From Desulfomonile tiedjei DSM 6799 (GTDB taxonomy: Bacteria; Desulfobacterota; Desulfomonilia; Desulfomonilales; Desulfomonilaceae), in assembly GCF_000266945.1 (NCBI RefSeq), contig NC_018025.1, forward strand, positions 992,001-1,056,000: a stretch of 64,000 nucleotides of DNA, written 5' to 3'. This document shows, piece after piece, positions 27,539 to 35,623 of this stretch. Position 1 is the first letter of the stretch. Every line of letters starts with the position of its first letter. Position numbers and translations under genes: made by a program. The notes beneath the pieces are model-generated. The model was not told where the DNA came from and searched no databases. It saw only the letters and a program-made list of their open reading frames with translations.

Positions 27539-27826
27539 ATGGACGAAACGGATGCTGCCGATATTTTGAGAGGATTCTGGTTGAACCGGGTGGAAAGCTC
27601 AAGCTCTCAGGAATTAATTTTGGCGACTTGTCCTTTTTGCGGAAAGGGAGATCGGATTCGGCTGTTGTCCGATGAGACTCAAGAAGTTTCAGTCATCCAG
27701 GAAACGGATTATCAAGCTGCCTGGGAAACGTTAGCCTCGAAAGATCGATTACCGGCAATCTGCGGATTTTGTCTGAACGTAGTACTTATACGCGACGGTC
27801 AGGCCGAAATGCCTGGGGCACAGTAA
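27539..27826 (+). CDS. Zinc-ribbon protein paired with the armless SMC ATPase
   Basis: 95 residues from ATG 27539, preceded by GAGAAGGGA just after the stop of the ATPase gene. The motif CPFCGKGD (about 31) and CGFCLN (about 75) form a four-Cys zinc site. The N-terminal 25 residues (MDETDAADILRGF) look helical. No enzymatic motif. The tight spacing suggests that the protein works with the ATPase, perhaps as its nucleic-acid adaptor. Family not recognised. Confidence 0.7.
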   Translation: MDETDAADILRGFWLNRVESSSSQELILATCPFCGKGDRIRLLSDETQEVSVIQETDYQAAWETLASKDRLPAICGFCLNVVLIRDGQAEMPGAQ

Positions 27827-27854
27827 TTTCACTACATTTTCCAGGGCAAAAAAA

Positions 27855-27884
27855 AAGGAACCTTTCTCATAGAAAAGATTCCTT
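27855..27884 (-). terminator. Rho-independent terminator
   Basis: The hairpin AAGGAA-CTTTCT / AGAAAAG-TTCCTT with a short CAT loop is followed on the minus strand by a run of T. It sits 32 bases after the stop of the minus-strand monooxygenase-like gene and also lies beyond the plus-strand zinc-ribbon gene, so it may serve both. Confidence 0.75.
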
Positions 27885-27915
27885 GATTTCTTTCAAAGCA
27901 GTATCAACAGGATTT

Positions 27916-28233
27916 CTAGGTGATTTCCGCCCATACGGGAATTGTTGCTCCTACACAAAAGATTTCTATGTGCTCAGGGGATTCCAACAATTCTCCCAGT
28001 CGCTCCATGAACTCGCTCCTTCTTGGGTCGGCTAACCATTCTTCCCATCTTTCCCGGCTGGCCCAATGGCTTATAACGAGCACCTTTCTCGCGTCTGTTT
28101 CGCTCACGAGAGTCTCACCCGAAATATAGCCCCTGCGAAGAGTCACCACTGACCTGAGTTCCATAAGGGGTTCGTACGCTTTTGGAAGGTGTTCTTGCTT
28201 GAATATCCTGGTGATGAGGACCTTTACTGCCAT
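27916..28233 (-). CDS. Antibiotic-biosynthesis-monooxygenase (ABM) domain protein
   Basis: 105 residues with the dimeric ferredoxin-like ABM fold pattern: VKVLITRIFK as first strand, VVTLRRGYISGETLVSETD, then VLVISHWASRERWEEWLADPRR. The Trp-rich WASxExWxxW tract is typical. Relatives include quinol monooxygenases and heme-degrading proteins, but many have no known substrate. A strong ribosome site (AAGGAGG) precedes ATG 28233. It lies downstream of the CobW gene of the C1 island, 140 bases away, and may be the last gene of that transcript. Confidence 0.85.
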   Translation of the reverse strand: MAVKVLITRIFKQEHLPKAYEPLMELRSVVTLRRGYISGETLVSETDARKVLVISHWASRERWEEWLADPRRSEFMERLGELLESPEHIEIFCVGATIPVWAEIT

Positions 28234-28374
28234 GATTGCCTCCTTCCATGGTCCATTTGGGAATACGACCCATTAAGGCCGGTATTTGCCAATGACGAGA
28301 AGGAACTTCCGGATGGGGTGTGGGCAGCCCGCCTCCGGATCATATGAACAGTATAAATCCTTGAAAATTATTTG

Positions 28375-29376
28375 CTAGACCAAATTCAAACCCTGTTCCG
28401 CAAACAATGAACGGATATCGTCCTCCTGGAACTCGCGGCGTATGAATACAACCCTATTCACTGAACGGTCGAGGAGCCTGGAACCATCAAATGGTTCTAT
28501 ATCGTACGAATGTCCCACATGACTGTAAAGATATGGGCGACCGTCCTGAATGATGAAACCCTTTGCACGAACTACGTCCGCAGGCAATTTATCCGCAATG
28601 GGGCGAAAATCTTCCACAGATCCCGAATGCCACCTGCATGTGATGGAGATGAGTCTGTCCGGCGGGGTCACCTGTGCGGCTTCGTCTTCCAGGATCCTGT
28701 CTACCGCCTCTTCCAGAGCGGTATCGCTCAGAAGCTCTGATTTATCGGCTGGTTTGGCAAGACGTGAGCTACTGCTGGCGGGCAACGAAATGAGATCGGC
28801 AACACTCACCCTGCCATACGTTGTTTCCACAAATTTGGCTTTCGGATTATGTCTCAGAACCACTTCTTTGACAGAGTCAATAGTTGGAACGTCCACGAGA
28901 TCCGTTTTGTTTACGATGAAATTGTCTGCCGCTTCAACCTGCTTTTCGAGAGCGGTAAAGACTTCGTATTGTTCCAGGAAGTTTGCTGCGTCAATCACAC
29001 ACACTTTTTCCAGGGTTTTGTAAACACCCTTGTATATAGGGTTGAAAAGATCTCTGCCGATATCCGTGGGGTTTGCCACTCCACTGGCTTCGATCACCAG
29101 CACCTCGGGTTTGATTACAAAAGCGATTTGGTAGAGTGCTTTGATGAAGTCGCCCTTGACGCAAGCACAAAAAATAGATCCCTTGCTGATTTCGAGCATC
29201 TCCAATTCAGGATCTTCAACCAACGCGCCATCGATGCTCTCTTCTCCGAATTCATTCATCAGCACGAGCAGCTTCAGATCCGGGGGAGTGTCTTTAAGCA
29301 TATGGTTAAGAAACGAGGTTTTTCCACTGCCCAGAAAGCCCGAAATCAAGAACACCTGTGTGCCGGGCTCACTCAT
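28375..29376 (-). CDS. CobW/COG0523 metallochaperone GTPase
   Basis: 333 residues of the G3E GTPase family. Walker A GFLGSGKTS (about 14-22), then NEFGEESIDG, a variant metal motif FCACVKGDF in place of the usual CxCC, Walker B IEASGVANP and base-recognition NKTD; the C-terminal CobW_C-like domain starts near residue 230 (SITCRWHSGS). Members insert or deliver zinc, cobalt or other metals. ATG 29376 is preferred because GGAGAG sits just before it and it follows the stop of the thioredoxin-like gene by one base. In this island it may supply zinc to MtaA-type enzymes or cobalt for corrinoid. Metal unknown. Confidence 0.9.
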   Translation of the reverse strand: MSEPGTQVFLISGFLGSGKTSFLNHMLKDTPPDLKLLVLMNEFGEESIDGALVEDPELEMLEISKGSIFCACVKGDFIKALYQIAFVIKPEVLVIEASGVANPTDIGRDLFNPIYKGVYKTLEKVCVIDAANFLEQYEVFTALEKQVEAADNFIVNKTDLVDVPTIDSVKEVVLRHNPKAKFVETTYGRVSVADLISLPASSSSRLAKPADKSELLSDTALEEAVDRILEDEAAQVTPPDRLISITCRWHSGSVEDFRPIADKLPADVVRAKGFIIQDGRPYLYSHVGHSYDIEPFDGSRLLDRSVNRVVFIRREFQEDDIRSLFAEQGLNLV

Positions 29377-29377
29377 G

Positions 29378-29626
29378 TTACTCTCCACTCCGCTTCAGTA
29401 GTTCAGTCTCTATCTCGTCTACGGTGAGCAATTTTCCCGTGGAAACTACTTCATCATCGATGACGAGCGCGGGGGTCATGTTGACTTTCAAGCGGAAGAA
29501 GACCTCCGGGTCGGCTGTCTTTTCCACCTTGGTATCCGAATCTTTAAGTCTACTGAGGGCTGCTACGGCATTGTTGTAGAGATCTTCACAGCGAGCACAC
29601 CCTGATCCCAGAATTTGCACTTTCAT
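29378..29626 (-). CDS. Small thioredoxin-fold protein (redox-active disulfide protein type)
   Basis: 82 residues: MKVQILGSGCARCEDLYNN gives a C-A-R-C active site at about 10-13; MTPALVIDDEVVSTGK contains the cis-Pro. It is a minimal thioredoxin with the glutaredoxin-like layout of methanogen and Desulfo-type 'thioredoxin family' proteins. It is translationally linked to the CobW gene downstream. A thioredoxin reductase is encoded about 4 kb upstream in the same direction and could reduce it. Confidence 0.9.
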   Translation of the reverse strand: MKVQILGSGCARCEDLYNNAVAALSRLKDSDTKVEKTADPEVFFRLKVNMTPALVIDDEVVSTGKLLTVDEIETELLKRSGE

Positions 29627-29656
29627 GATGATTTTTCTCCGTTTGGCCGATTGGCT

Positions 29657-30286
29657 TTATGTCAGCAAAATAAGTGAATAGCTTCTGTAAGAATCTTCGA
29701 TGTTATGCACGATGGAGATAGATTTTCCCAGCCTCTTCAAAGTCTGGAAGACGTCGATGGAACAGGCTTCCAATGAGGGTCTTTTTTCATTCGGAAACTT
29801 GCACTGATTCGGATATGCGCATTCCTTACAAAGAGCACAACATTCTGCAGGAAGGCCGAACGCCTTGTAGTAGCCCATCAGGAAAAGCTTGCGTTCGAGA
29901 GCTACGGTAGATTTCCATTGTCTGATCTGTATACGTCGCTTTTCGCCCGAATTTCGATAAAAATGTTCATTACAGTTTTCGGTGACCAGCAATAGGGCAG
30001 AATCATATTCCGCGAGGAGATCTCTCGTAGTCTCAAGATCCGGAGCGGCAGGAGGACAGCACCAACTGGTATTGTAATTGGCGCACCCATAGCGGCACTT
30101 CAGACCTACCCATCTCGCCGTAACGATATGAGAGGTTTCCAGCAAATGAACCTCAATAAAACCGAGATCCTTTGCAATCAACTCGATTTCTTCAAGAGCA
30201 TCGACAGTCAGGTTGGACGATATCTGCCTTCCGCGCTTTCGGCAAAGGCCTCTCAAATCAATCAGATCATCGTTTCTCACCGGCAT
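29657..30286 (-). CDS. DUF2284 metal-binding protein
   Basis: 209 residues with the DUF2284 Cys pattern: KCRYGCANYNTSWCCPP (about 75-92), then ECCALCKECAYPNQCKFP (about 155-172). The eight or so Cys residues suggest iron-sulfur or zinc binding. A shorter relative is at 55896-56402, also beside CobW genes. Function is not known; recurrence next to corrinoid and CobW genes suggests a role in methyl transfer or metal delivery. ATG 30286 follows AGGT. Confidence 0.8.
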   Translation of the reverse strand: MPVRNDDLIDLRGLCRKRGRQISSNLTVDALEEIELIAKDLGFIEVHLLETSHIVTARWVGLKCRYGCANYNTSWCCPPAAPDLETTRDLLAEYDSALLLVTENCNEHFYRNSGEKRRIQIRQWKSTVALERKLFLMGYYKAFGLPAECCALCKECAYPNQCKFPNEKRPSLEACSIDVFQTLKRLGKSISIVHNIEDSYRSYSLILLT

Positions 30287-30356
30287 GGGATTTTACCTCG
30301 AGCGATGTATCATTTCGTCTGACGTTACGTCCTTATCCGGATCTGGATCTTTAGAT

Positions 30357-30698
30357 TTAGGATTCATCCTCCGGTTCGCATTCAAATTCGATACTTACTG
30401 AACTTGGCACATTTAACCCGAGAGCGACCTCCGCGGCTTTGATTATCGCCACCGGCACGGGGCACGCCGAATGTGGCAATTTCTCAGTTGCAACCTGAAA
30501 TACTCGATTCTTCCCGGGGTTTGTGCTCAAGATCTCTTTGAGTCCGAGCGGATCCATTTGCTCCAAAATGCATGCCAGGTCAGCGACAGAATCGCAGTCT
30601 GATTCCATTTCTATGCAGACTGTACGCTTGTCTCCTTTGTTTGCCTTGACCAGTGTCACGAATCCGCATGCACCGGCAGATATTTTTACGGTTGTCAT
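30357..30698 (-). CDS. Uncharacterised small Cys-containing protein of the C1 island
   Basis: 113 residues, not recognised with certainty (perhaps DUF6951). Conserved-looking features are SAGACGFVTLVKA near the N-terminus, ESDCDSV around residue 35 and HSACPVPVAIIKAAEVALG near residue 80. These three Cys plus the alternating strand/helix pattern suggest a compact metal- or thiol-binding domain. Its ATG overlaps the stop of the Sec-containing thioredoxin-like gene (ATGA), so the two are probably made together. A GAGGA site precedes the start. Confidence 0.75.
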   Translation of the reverse strand: MTTVKISAGACGFVTLVKANKGDKRTVCIEMESDCDSVADLACILEQMDPLGLKEILSTNPGKNRVFQVATEKLPHSACPVPVAIIKAAEVALGLNVPSSVSIEFECEPEDES

Positions 30699-30985
30699 AT
30701 TGTCCTCAGAACAGAAGCACTCTTTATTGCATTAACCAAATCCTCTTCAGGTGGAATGTTGCATTCAAAGACCAATCTTCCATCAATTGCCACCGCCGGG
30801 AGGCTCCTTGCATTCAATTCTTGAAAGCGAGCGACCCCCTCGCGCGTCCGAAGGCTCCACTCGCGATACTCTATCTGTTCCAAAACTTCCTGCGGCAAAC
30901 CCTTTACCGCTGCGACCATATAGACGCACGCGTGTCATTGCGAAAAATCTGTAACCAAAACCTCTACGCACGTTTTCGTATGCAT
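30695..30985 (-). CDS. Putative selenoprotein: thioredoxin-fold protein with U-x-x-C active site (in-frame TGA at 30935-30937)
   Basis: From ATG 30985 (GGAG seven bases upstream) 16 codons lead to TGA, then 79 sense codons to the stop at 30695, giving 96 residues with Sec17-His-Ala-Cys20. The whole reading aligns without gaps to the Cys protein at 37799-38191: VEVLVTDFSQ-U-HACVYM against IDVLTLDSVQ-C-AACGYM, then IEYREWSLRTREG against IEYKEWSIKNKEG. An ATG 18 bases after TGA (30919) would give a 74-residue protein lacking the active site, which is how it would usually be annotated. A SECIS-like hairpin follows at 30892-30910. Likely a thiol/selenol reductase or metal carrier for the corrinoid system. 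Confidence 0.85.
30892..30910 (-). promoter_or_regulatory. SECIS-like hairpin after TGA of the thioredoxin-fold selenoprotein
   Basis: On the minus strand GCGGTAAA-GGG-TTTGCCGC forms eight pairs (one G-U) with loop GGG, starting 24 nt after TGA, so the loop is 32 nt away. Bacterial SECIS elements have the loop about 16-37 nt after UGA and a G in the first two loop positions. Confidence 0.6.
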
Positions 30986-31118
30986 TGGGACTCCAGTATT
31001 CGGCGAACATTTTCCGGATTCTTGACCGGTTTTATGCAACATACCTTGCCTAACAGTATAGCTTCCGCATTTCTGCCGTCAAGTTACAAAGAGAAGTCTG
31101 AGGTTCCGTTTAACGGCT

Positions 31119-31219
31119 AATACCGATTCGCTTTTCTTCTCATGATCTGGTAGGCTGGAGGTATCCTTCGCTCCGGACGACGCAAAGCCGTCCGATCACT
31201 CCGCTTAGGACACCCCAGC
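31119..31219. repeat. Family D repeat, copy 1
   Basis: About 100 bases starting AATACCGATTCGC and ending CACCCCAGC, with the central hairpin CGGACGACGCAAAGCCGTCC. A diverged copy lies at 58096-58196. The stretch 30986-31262 holds no gene otherwise. Confidence 0.65.
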
Positions 31220-31262
31220 GTACAAGTTACGCTCGTTCATCCTTTGTCACCGAAAACGGAAT

Positions 31263-31289
31263 GGGGAGACCCCTTTCCGGGGACTCCCC
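31263..31289 (-). terminator. Hairpin after the RACE gene
   Basis: GGGGAG-A-CCCC-TTTCC-GGGG-A-CTCCCC forms a ten-pair stem 10 bases after the stop of the corrinoid activation gene on the minus strand. No T run follows, so the strength is uncertain. Confidence 0.55.
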
Positions 31290-31298
31290 ACGAGCATG

Positions 31299-33374
31299 TT
31301 ACTTCTGATGCAGCACCTCTGGCGCAACGACTCCTTCGAGGTGAGGAAATTCGTCCTTCATGTGAGGCAACTGCATTGCTTCCATGAACTGCTGTTGAAA
31401 ATCGCTTTCTACCGTGAGTTCTATGTACTCAACATTGCGAGAAACCCAATTGGCTTCGGCTCTCTTTTCACGATTGAGAAGAGCAGCTCTGGCCCCGTCT
31501 CCTGCCGCATTACCCACGGCAAAAACCTTCTCCAGGTCGCAATCTGGAAAGAGGCCCATGATTAGGGCTTTCGTCTTGTCAACATGGGTCCCGAAGGCTC
31601 CTGCAATCTTGATTGAGTCAACTTTATCCAGGCCAAGCCGTCTCATCATCAGCTTGCATCCCGTGTAGAGCGCACCTTTACCTAACTGGATCTGGCGGAT
31701 GTCTTTCTGGCTTATGACGACATCTTTGCCGATGGAAGTCTCATTGGCCCAGGCAATCACGAATTCCGGTTGTTTCGTGTCGGGGTTCACCCTATAGCGA
31801 TTGGATTTTTGTTTTTTGCTGAATCTGCCGCTCTTCATGATGACTCCCGAAGCGTACAGTTCCGCCAGCACGTCGAGAATTCCGGAACCGCATATGCCCT
31901 TCGTCTTCATGTCTTCGGGCTTGGAATACTTCCGCCAGGCGTCTCGTCCAATGACTTTATAGTCTACGTCGTGAGTCTCGGGGTCGATGTGTATTCGCTC
32001 AATGGCACCTGGAGCCGCTCGCATGCCAAAGCTCAATTGAGCTCCTTCCAGAGCGGGTCCGGTAGCGCATGAACAGGAGATCAACTTGCGATTATTGCCC
32101 AGAACCAGTTCGCCGTTTGTTCCGATATCGATAAGCAGTTGCGTCTGATCGAATTTATACGGCTCTTCTGCTATGAGCACACCCACATTATCTGCTCCGA
32201 CGAATCCGGCTTCGTTCGGCAACACGTGTACGTATGCAGAATCATTTATCTTGATTCCAAGATCGCGAGCCCTGATATCCAAGCTGCGATGAATAACAGG
32301 TGGGAAGGGAGCCAGACCCACGAATTCCGGATCGAGCTTCAGCAGAATGTGGTGCATGGCCGTATTGCAGACGATGGTCATGTCAACGATGTCCGCCGGA
32401 ATCAGATTCAAGTATTTGGACTCGTCCAGCTCTTCGGCGTGTTCCGTGACATCGGGTGCCTCAATGATCTCATCCGCTTCCTCGGCTTTTTTCTTCTTCC
32501 GTTTTTTCGGAGGATGCGTACTCTCGCAAGCTTCGACCACCAACTTGTTCAACCCCTCGATGAGATCGTTGCTCATAGTCTCGAGGCCGCCGGGATTCAT
32601 CATATGATAGGTGATGCGAGCCATGACGTCTTCGCCATATTTGCACTGCGGATTCATCATGGAAACGGTTTTGATGACCTCCATAGTGCGCAGGTTGCAC
32701 AGGTACGCCGCAACGGTGGTTGTGCCGACATCTATGGCAATGCCATAAGAGTCCTCGACTTTGCCCGGTAATACGCGGACTATTTCTTTGTCCATCCAGA
32801 CAGCGACAGTAACACCCCAGTTTCCATCACGCTGACGCCGGGGCAGTTTTCTCAGAGTCGGCCAGTCTATGTTGAGGTCTTTGAGCCCGTAATTACGCTC
32901 GAGCTCAGCGCAGATTCGCTCAAAGTCGCCAGCAGGCTCTTCGAATGTGGGCGGAACCACTTGGACATGATACTGCTTTACAGCGGGATTCCAATCAATA
33001 TGAATATCCCTTGCAGCCTTGCTGACGACCTGCTTTCCGGCACGGGCTTCCTCAGGAACGAATACCAGCATGTCCCCCTGGACCTTGGCCACGCAGGCGA
33101 GGCGGTATCCTTCGTCCTTCTGAGCCGGTGTGAAGAATTTGTCCTCTTCCTCTTGCCATTCACTTGCATGAGAACGACTGGAGGTAATGGCGAATTTCTC
33201 GTAGAACCCTTCTTCGATTCTTACTTTGCATTTACCGCAAACTTTCTTTTCTCCGCAGAGGGCTTCAATATCGACCCCCAACTGACGCGATGCTTCGATG
33301 AGGTTGGTTCCTTCATCGACAAAACCTCTACGTGCTGATGGTTGGAAGATCACCATGTACTGTTTTTTACTCAT
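31299..33374 (-). CDS. Corrinoid-protein reductive activator (RACE/ASKHA type) with [2Fe-2S] domain
   Basis: 691 residues. An N-terminal plant-type [2Fe-2S] ferredoxin (C40, C46, C49 and C94) precedes a linker and a C-terminal ASKHA-type ATPase domain (about 210-690) with AIDVGTTTVAAYLC, LIDIGTNGELVLGN and IAGAFGTHVDK. RACE proteins use ATP and ferredoxin to reduce accidentally oxidised Co(II) to Co(I) in corrinoid proteins of O-demethylases and related C1 systems. An acidic/Lys-rich insert (KKRKKKKAEEADEI, about 290) is unusual. It lies downstream of the corrinoid protein and methyltransferase genes, fitting that role. Confidence 0.92.
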   Translation of the reverse strand: MSKKQYMVIFQPSARRGFVDEGTNLIEASRQLGVDIEALCGEKKVCGKCKVRIEEGFYEKFAITSSRSHASEWQEEEDKFFTPAQKDEGYRLACVAKVQGDMLVFVPEEARAGKQVVSKAARDIHIDWNPAVKQYHVQVVPPTFEEPAGDFERICAELERNYGLKDLNIDWPTLRKLPRRQRDGNWGVTVAVWMDKEIVRVLPGKVEDSYGIAIDVGTTTVAAYLCNLRTMEVIKTVSMMNPQCKYGEDVMARITYHMMNPGGLETMSNDLIEGLNKLVVEACESTHPPKKRKKKKAEEADEIIEAPDVTEHAEELDESKYLNLIPADIVDMTIVCNTAMHHILLKLDPEFVGLAPFPPVIHRSLDIRARDLGIKINDSAYVHVLPNEAGFVGADNVGVLIAEEPYKFDQTQLLIDIGTNGELVLGNNRKLISCSCATGPALEGAQLSFGMRAAPGAIERIHIDPETHDVDYKVIGRDAWRKYSKPEDMKTKGICGSGILDVLAELYASGVIMKSGRFSKKQKSNRYRVNPDTKQPEFVIAWANETSIGKDVVISQKDIRQIQLGKGALYTGCKLMMRRLGLDKVDSIKIAGAFGTHVDKTKALIMGLFPDCDLEKVFAVGNAAGDGARAALLNREKRAEANWVSRNVEYIELTVESDFQQQFMEAMQLPHMKDEFPHLEGVVAPEVLHQK

Positions 33375-33494
33375 TCCGCGATTTCCCTTCTTTTCTTGAC
33401 TGTAGCTCGTGTGCTTTATGTGCTGTAGTGTGCCTCAAAGTTTGCGGGCAGACGGGAGCTCAAGGTAGACTGACGCCTGCCTGAATCCATGCTG

Positions 33495-34460
33495 CTACTG
33501 GGGTTTGTCCGGAAGCATGCGCAAGTAGTCTGCCGCAGTCTGAGCTGCCAAAGCGCCATCTGCCGCTGCAGTCAGGATCTGACGCAACGGAGTGTCCCTT
33601 ACGTCACCCGCAGCAAAAACTCCGAGCGCTGATGTATTGAGTCGAGCATCGGTAATGATGAAGCCGCTCGCTGTCAACTCAAGTTTGCCGTCCAAGAATT
33701 CTGTGACCGGCGATTGTCCCACGCCCACAAACACCGCATCTACCCCAAAAGTCTCAAAATTCTTTGTTTCCGTATTTTGCAGAGAAAGGCAGGTAACCCC
33801 TTGTTCGCCAATGATTTCAGTCACGGAGCGTTGAACGAGAATACTTGCCTTTTGACTCTGCTGTAACCTTTGAATGAGCGCCGGTTTTGCCCTGGGTTCC
33901 GATCCTCTCGTTATAACTGTAACCAATTCGGCATGGGGCAACAGGGCCATGGCAGTATGAAAGGCAGTATCGCCACCCCCTATTACGGCAGCCCGACGAC
34001 TGGACATTGTTCTGAGCAAGGGAGCATCACAAGTGGCACAGAAAAAGACGCCTTTGCCTTCTAACCTGGACTCTCCGGGAACCTCAAGTCGGCGAGGCTT
34101 GGAACCGGTAGCTACGATGACTGCCTTGGCCCTAAATACATCGTCGTTGACGTAAACTTCCTTGATCCGGTTTGAAAAGTCGACGGAAGTTACCGAACTG
34201 GGTCTGGGCATTTCACCGACTTCGTCGATGAGCTGCTTGAGCCACCGTGTCATGAGTTCCGCGCCGGTAATTCCTCCAGGGAATCCCGGATAATTTTCGA
34301 CATTGTAATGATGAGTGACTTGCCCGCCCGGAGCATATCCTCCGATCATGAGGACTTTAAGTCCTGCCCGGTGCCCATAGATCCCTGCAGTGAGACCTGA
34401 AGGCCCGGCACCGATTACCAGGAGATCGTACAGTTCGGTGTTCACTGTTCGCTTTCCCAT
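33495..34460 (-). CDS. trxB: Thioredoxin reductase (NAD(P)H, FAD)
   Basis: About 321 residues. FAD motif VIGAGPSGLTAGIYGHRAG, redox-active disulfide FFCATCDAPLL (CxxC, about 143), NAD(P) motif VIGGGDTAFHTAM and FAD-closing FAAGDVRDTPLRQ. The start ATG 34460 overlaps the end of the preceding thioredoxin-like gene by 19 bases. In TrxB the CxxC is usually CATC, as here. It likely reduces the several thioredoxin-fold proteins of the island, including the Sec-containing one, instead of or besides the general thioredoxin. Confidence 0.93.
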   Translation of the reverse strand: MGKRTVNTELYDLLVIGAGPSGLTAGIYGHRAGLKVLMIGGYAPGGQVTHHYNVENYPGFPGGITGAELMTRWLKQLIDEVGEMPRPSSVTSVDFSNRIKEVYVNDDVFRAKAVIVATGSKPRRLEVPGESRLEGKGVFFCATCDAPLLRTMSSRRAAVIGGGDTAFHTAMALLPHAELVTVITRGSEPRAKPALIQRLQQSQKASILVQRSVTEIIGEQGVTCLSLQNTETKNFETFGVDAVFVGVGQSPVTEFLDGKLELTASGFIITDARLNTSALGVFAAGDVRDTPLRQILTAAADGALAAQTAADYLRMLPDKPQ

Positions 34461-34783
34461 TTCAAAAGAGCTTCGTCGAGAGCACGACATAGCTCATCCG
34501 GCCCAGGGATTTCGTCAAATACCAAGCGGCCGGAAAAGAGAATTGCCGGCACGGGGAGGCGTCCCCCATGCTCCTTGCACAATGCAAGATATCGAAGTGC
34601 GTCGGCAGGACGCTTTGTCTCCAGGATTTTTACTTCAACGCGGCCTTCGTACTGAGGAGCAACATACTCCACAGCCGCAATCGCATACTCGCAAGGGACG
34701 CAGTGAGGTCCCTCTGAAACGACCTCTATGATAAGCGGCCCCTTCCCATAATCCCCAGTCTTTTCCTCAAACGATTCGACCAA
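34442..34783 (-). CDS. Thioredoxin-fold protein with HCVPC site
   Basis: 113 residues from a TTG at 34783 (no ATG is available before the active site). The core IIEVVSEGPHCVPCEYAIAA has a C-V-P-C site near residue 28-31; RLPVPAILFSGRLVF contains the cis-Pro. It is paralogous to 58285-58641, where the second Cys is Tyr. It overlaps trxB, a direct sign that the reductase serves it. Upstream is a strong hairpin separating it from the corrinoid protein gene. Confidence 0.85.
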   Translation of the reverse strand: MVESFEEKTGDYGKGPLIIEVVSEGPHCVPCEYAIAAVEYVAPQYEGRVEVKILETKRPADALRYLALCKEHGGRLPVPAILFSGRLVFDEIPGPDELCRALDEALLKWESEQ

Positions 34784-34813
34784 TTCGAAACCGTTCAGTA
34801 CCCCTTATCCCTA

Positions 34814-34854
34814 AACCCTGGCACTCCCGAGCGTGAATCGGGAATGTCAGGGTT
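34814..34854 (-). terminator. Strong intercistronic hairpin
   Basis: AACCCTGGCA-C-TCCCGA pairs with TCGGGA-A-TGTCAGGGTT around the loop GCGTGAA. It lies 57 bases after the corrinoid-protein stop and before the thioredoxin-like gene. With no T run, it may act as a partial terminator or 3'-end stabiliser that sets the ratio of corrinoid protein to redox proteins. Confidence 0.6.
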
Positions 34855-34910
34855 CGGACTTCGGGAACAGAGAAAGTTATGGGTATCCGGAAGTCGTCAA
34901 TGCAGATCGC

Positions 34911-35591
34911 TTAGACTCCGGTTTCTTTCAACTTACGCAACTGACCGATCATTTTGATTGCTTCTTGCACGGCATTACCTGCGCTCTCGGCATAACCGTC
35001 TGCACCAAAAAGATTGGCCACGTCTTTGGTCACCGGCGCTCCTCCGAGCATGATGGCGACATCGGGATTCTTCTCTTTAATCATGGCAATGACTTTCTTC
35101 ATTCCCATCATCGTCGTAGTCATCATGGCTGAAAGAGCTACGATTTCAGAATCAGTGCGGAGCTGTTCTTCCGCGAATTTCTCCAGGGGAACGTCTCGAC
35201 CCAGGTCGTGCACGGTAAATCCGCCAACGTCAAACATCATCTTGATGAGGTTCTTACCGATGTCATGGACATCACCCTGCACGGTGCCGATTACCACTTG
35301 CCCTTTCATTCCGGACGCGGTGTCTTTTTTCAAATGAGGTTTGAGAATGTCCAGGCCTGCATAGAGAGCGTCCGCGCACATCAAGATTTCGGGCACGAAG
35401 TACTCTTGCCTATCGTACAGATCCCCGACGATCTCCATACCAGCGGCCAAGCCGTTCATAATCGCGTCGTAAGGGTCAACTCCTTCTTCCAGGGCTATAT
35501 TGGAATATTCCTTTACCTGGTCTTCCTGATACTCGACCACTCCGTCCGAGAGATTTTTCAGAATTTCTGCTCGTCTTTCTTCTGACACCAT
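34911..35591 (-). CDS. Corrinoid (B12-binding) methyl-carrier protein, MtaC/MtbC/MttC type
   Basis: 226 residues from ATG 35591, which follows GGAGGAAACGAA; a longer frame upstream lacks family sequence. An N-terminal helical cap (about 1-90, EEGVDPYDAIMNGLAAGM) and a B12-binding Rossmann domain (about 95-215) with DVHDIGKN, whose His is the lower cobalt ligand, then SAMMTTTM and GGAPV. It carries the methyl group between the substrate methyltransferase and the acceptor enzyme. Neighbours are MtaA-like and MtrH-like methyltransferases upstream and RACE downstream, so a complete methyl-transfer unit is present. Confidence 0.95.
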   Translation of the reverse strand: MVSEERRAEILKNLSDGVVEYQEDQVKEYSNIALEEGVDPYDAIMNGLAAGMEIVGDLYDRQEYFVPEILMCADALYAGLDILKPHLKKDTASGMKGQVVIGTVQGDVHDIGKNLIKMMFDVGGFTVHDLGRDVPLEKFAEEQLRTDSEIVALSAMMTTTMMGMKKVIAMIKEKNPDVAIMLGGAPVTKDVANLFGADGYAESAGNAVQEAIKMIGQLRKLKETGV

Positions 35592-35623
35592 TTCGTTTCC
35601 TCCATTCAGGTCTTTTCTATCGG

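Noticed and set aside
30695-30919. A 74-residue protein starting at ATG 30919
   Set aside because: It lacks the thioredoxin active site and the sequence upstream of the TGA aligns with the paralogue, so the longer Sec reading is preferred.
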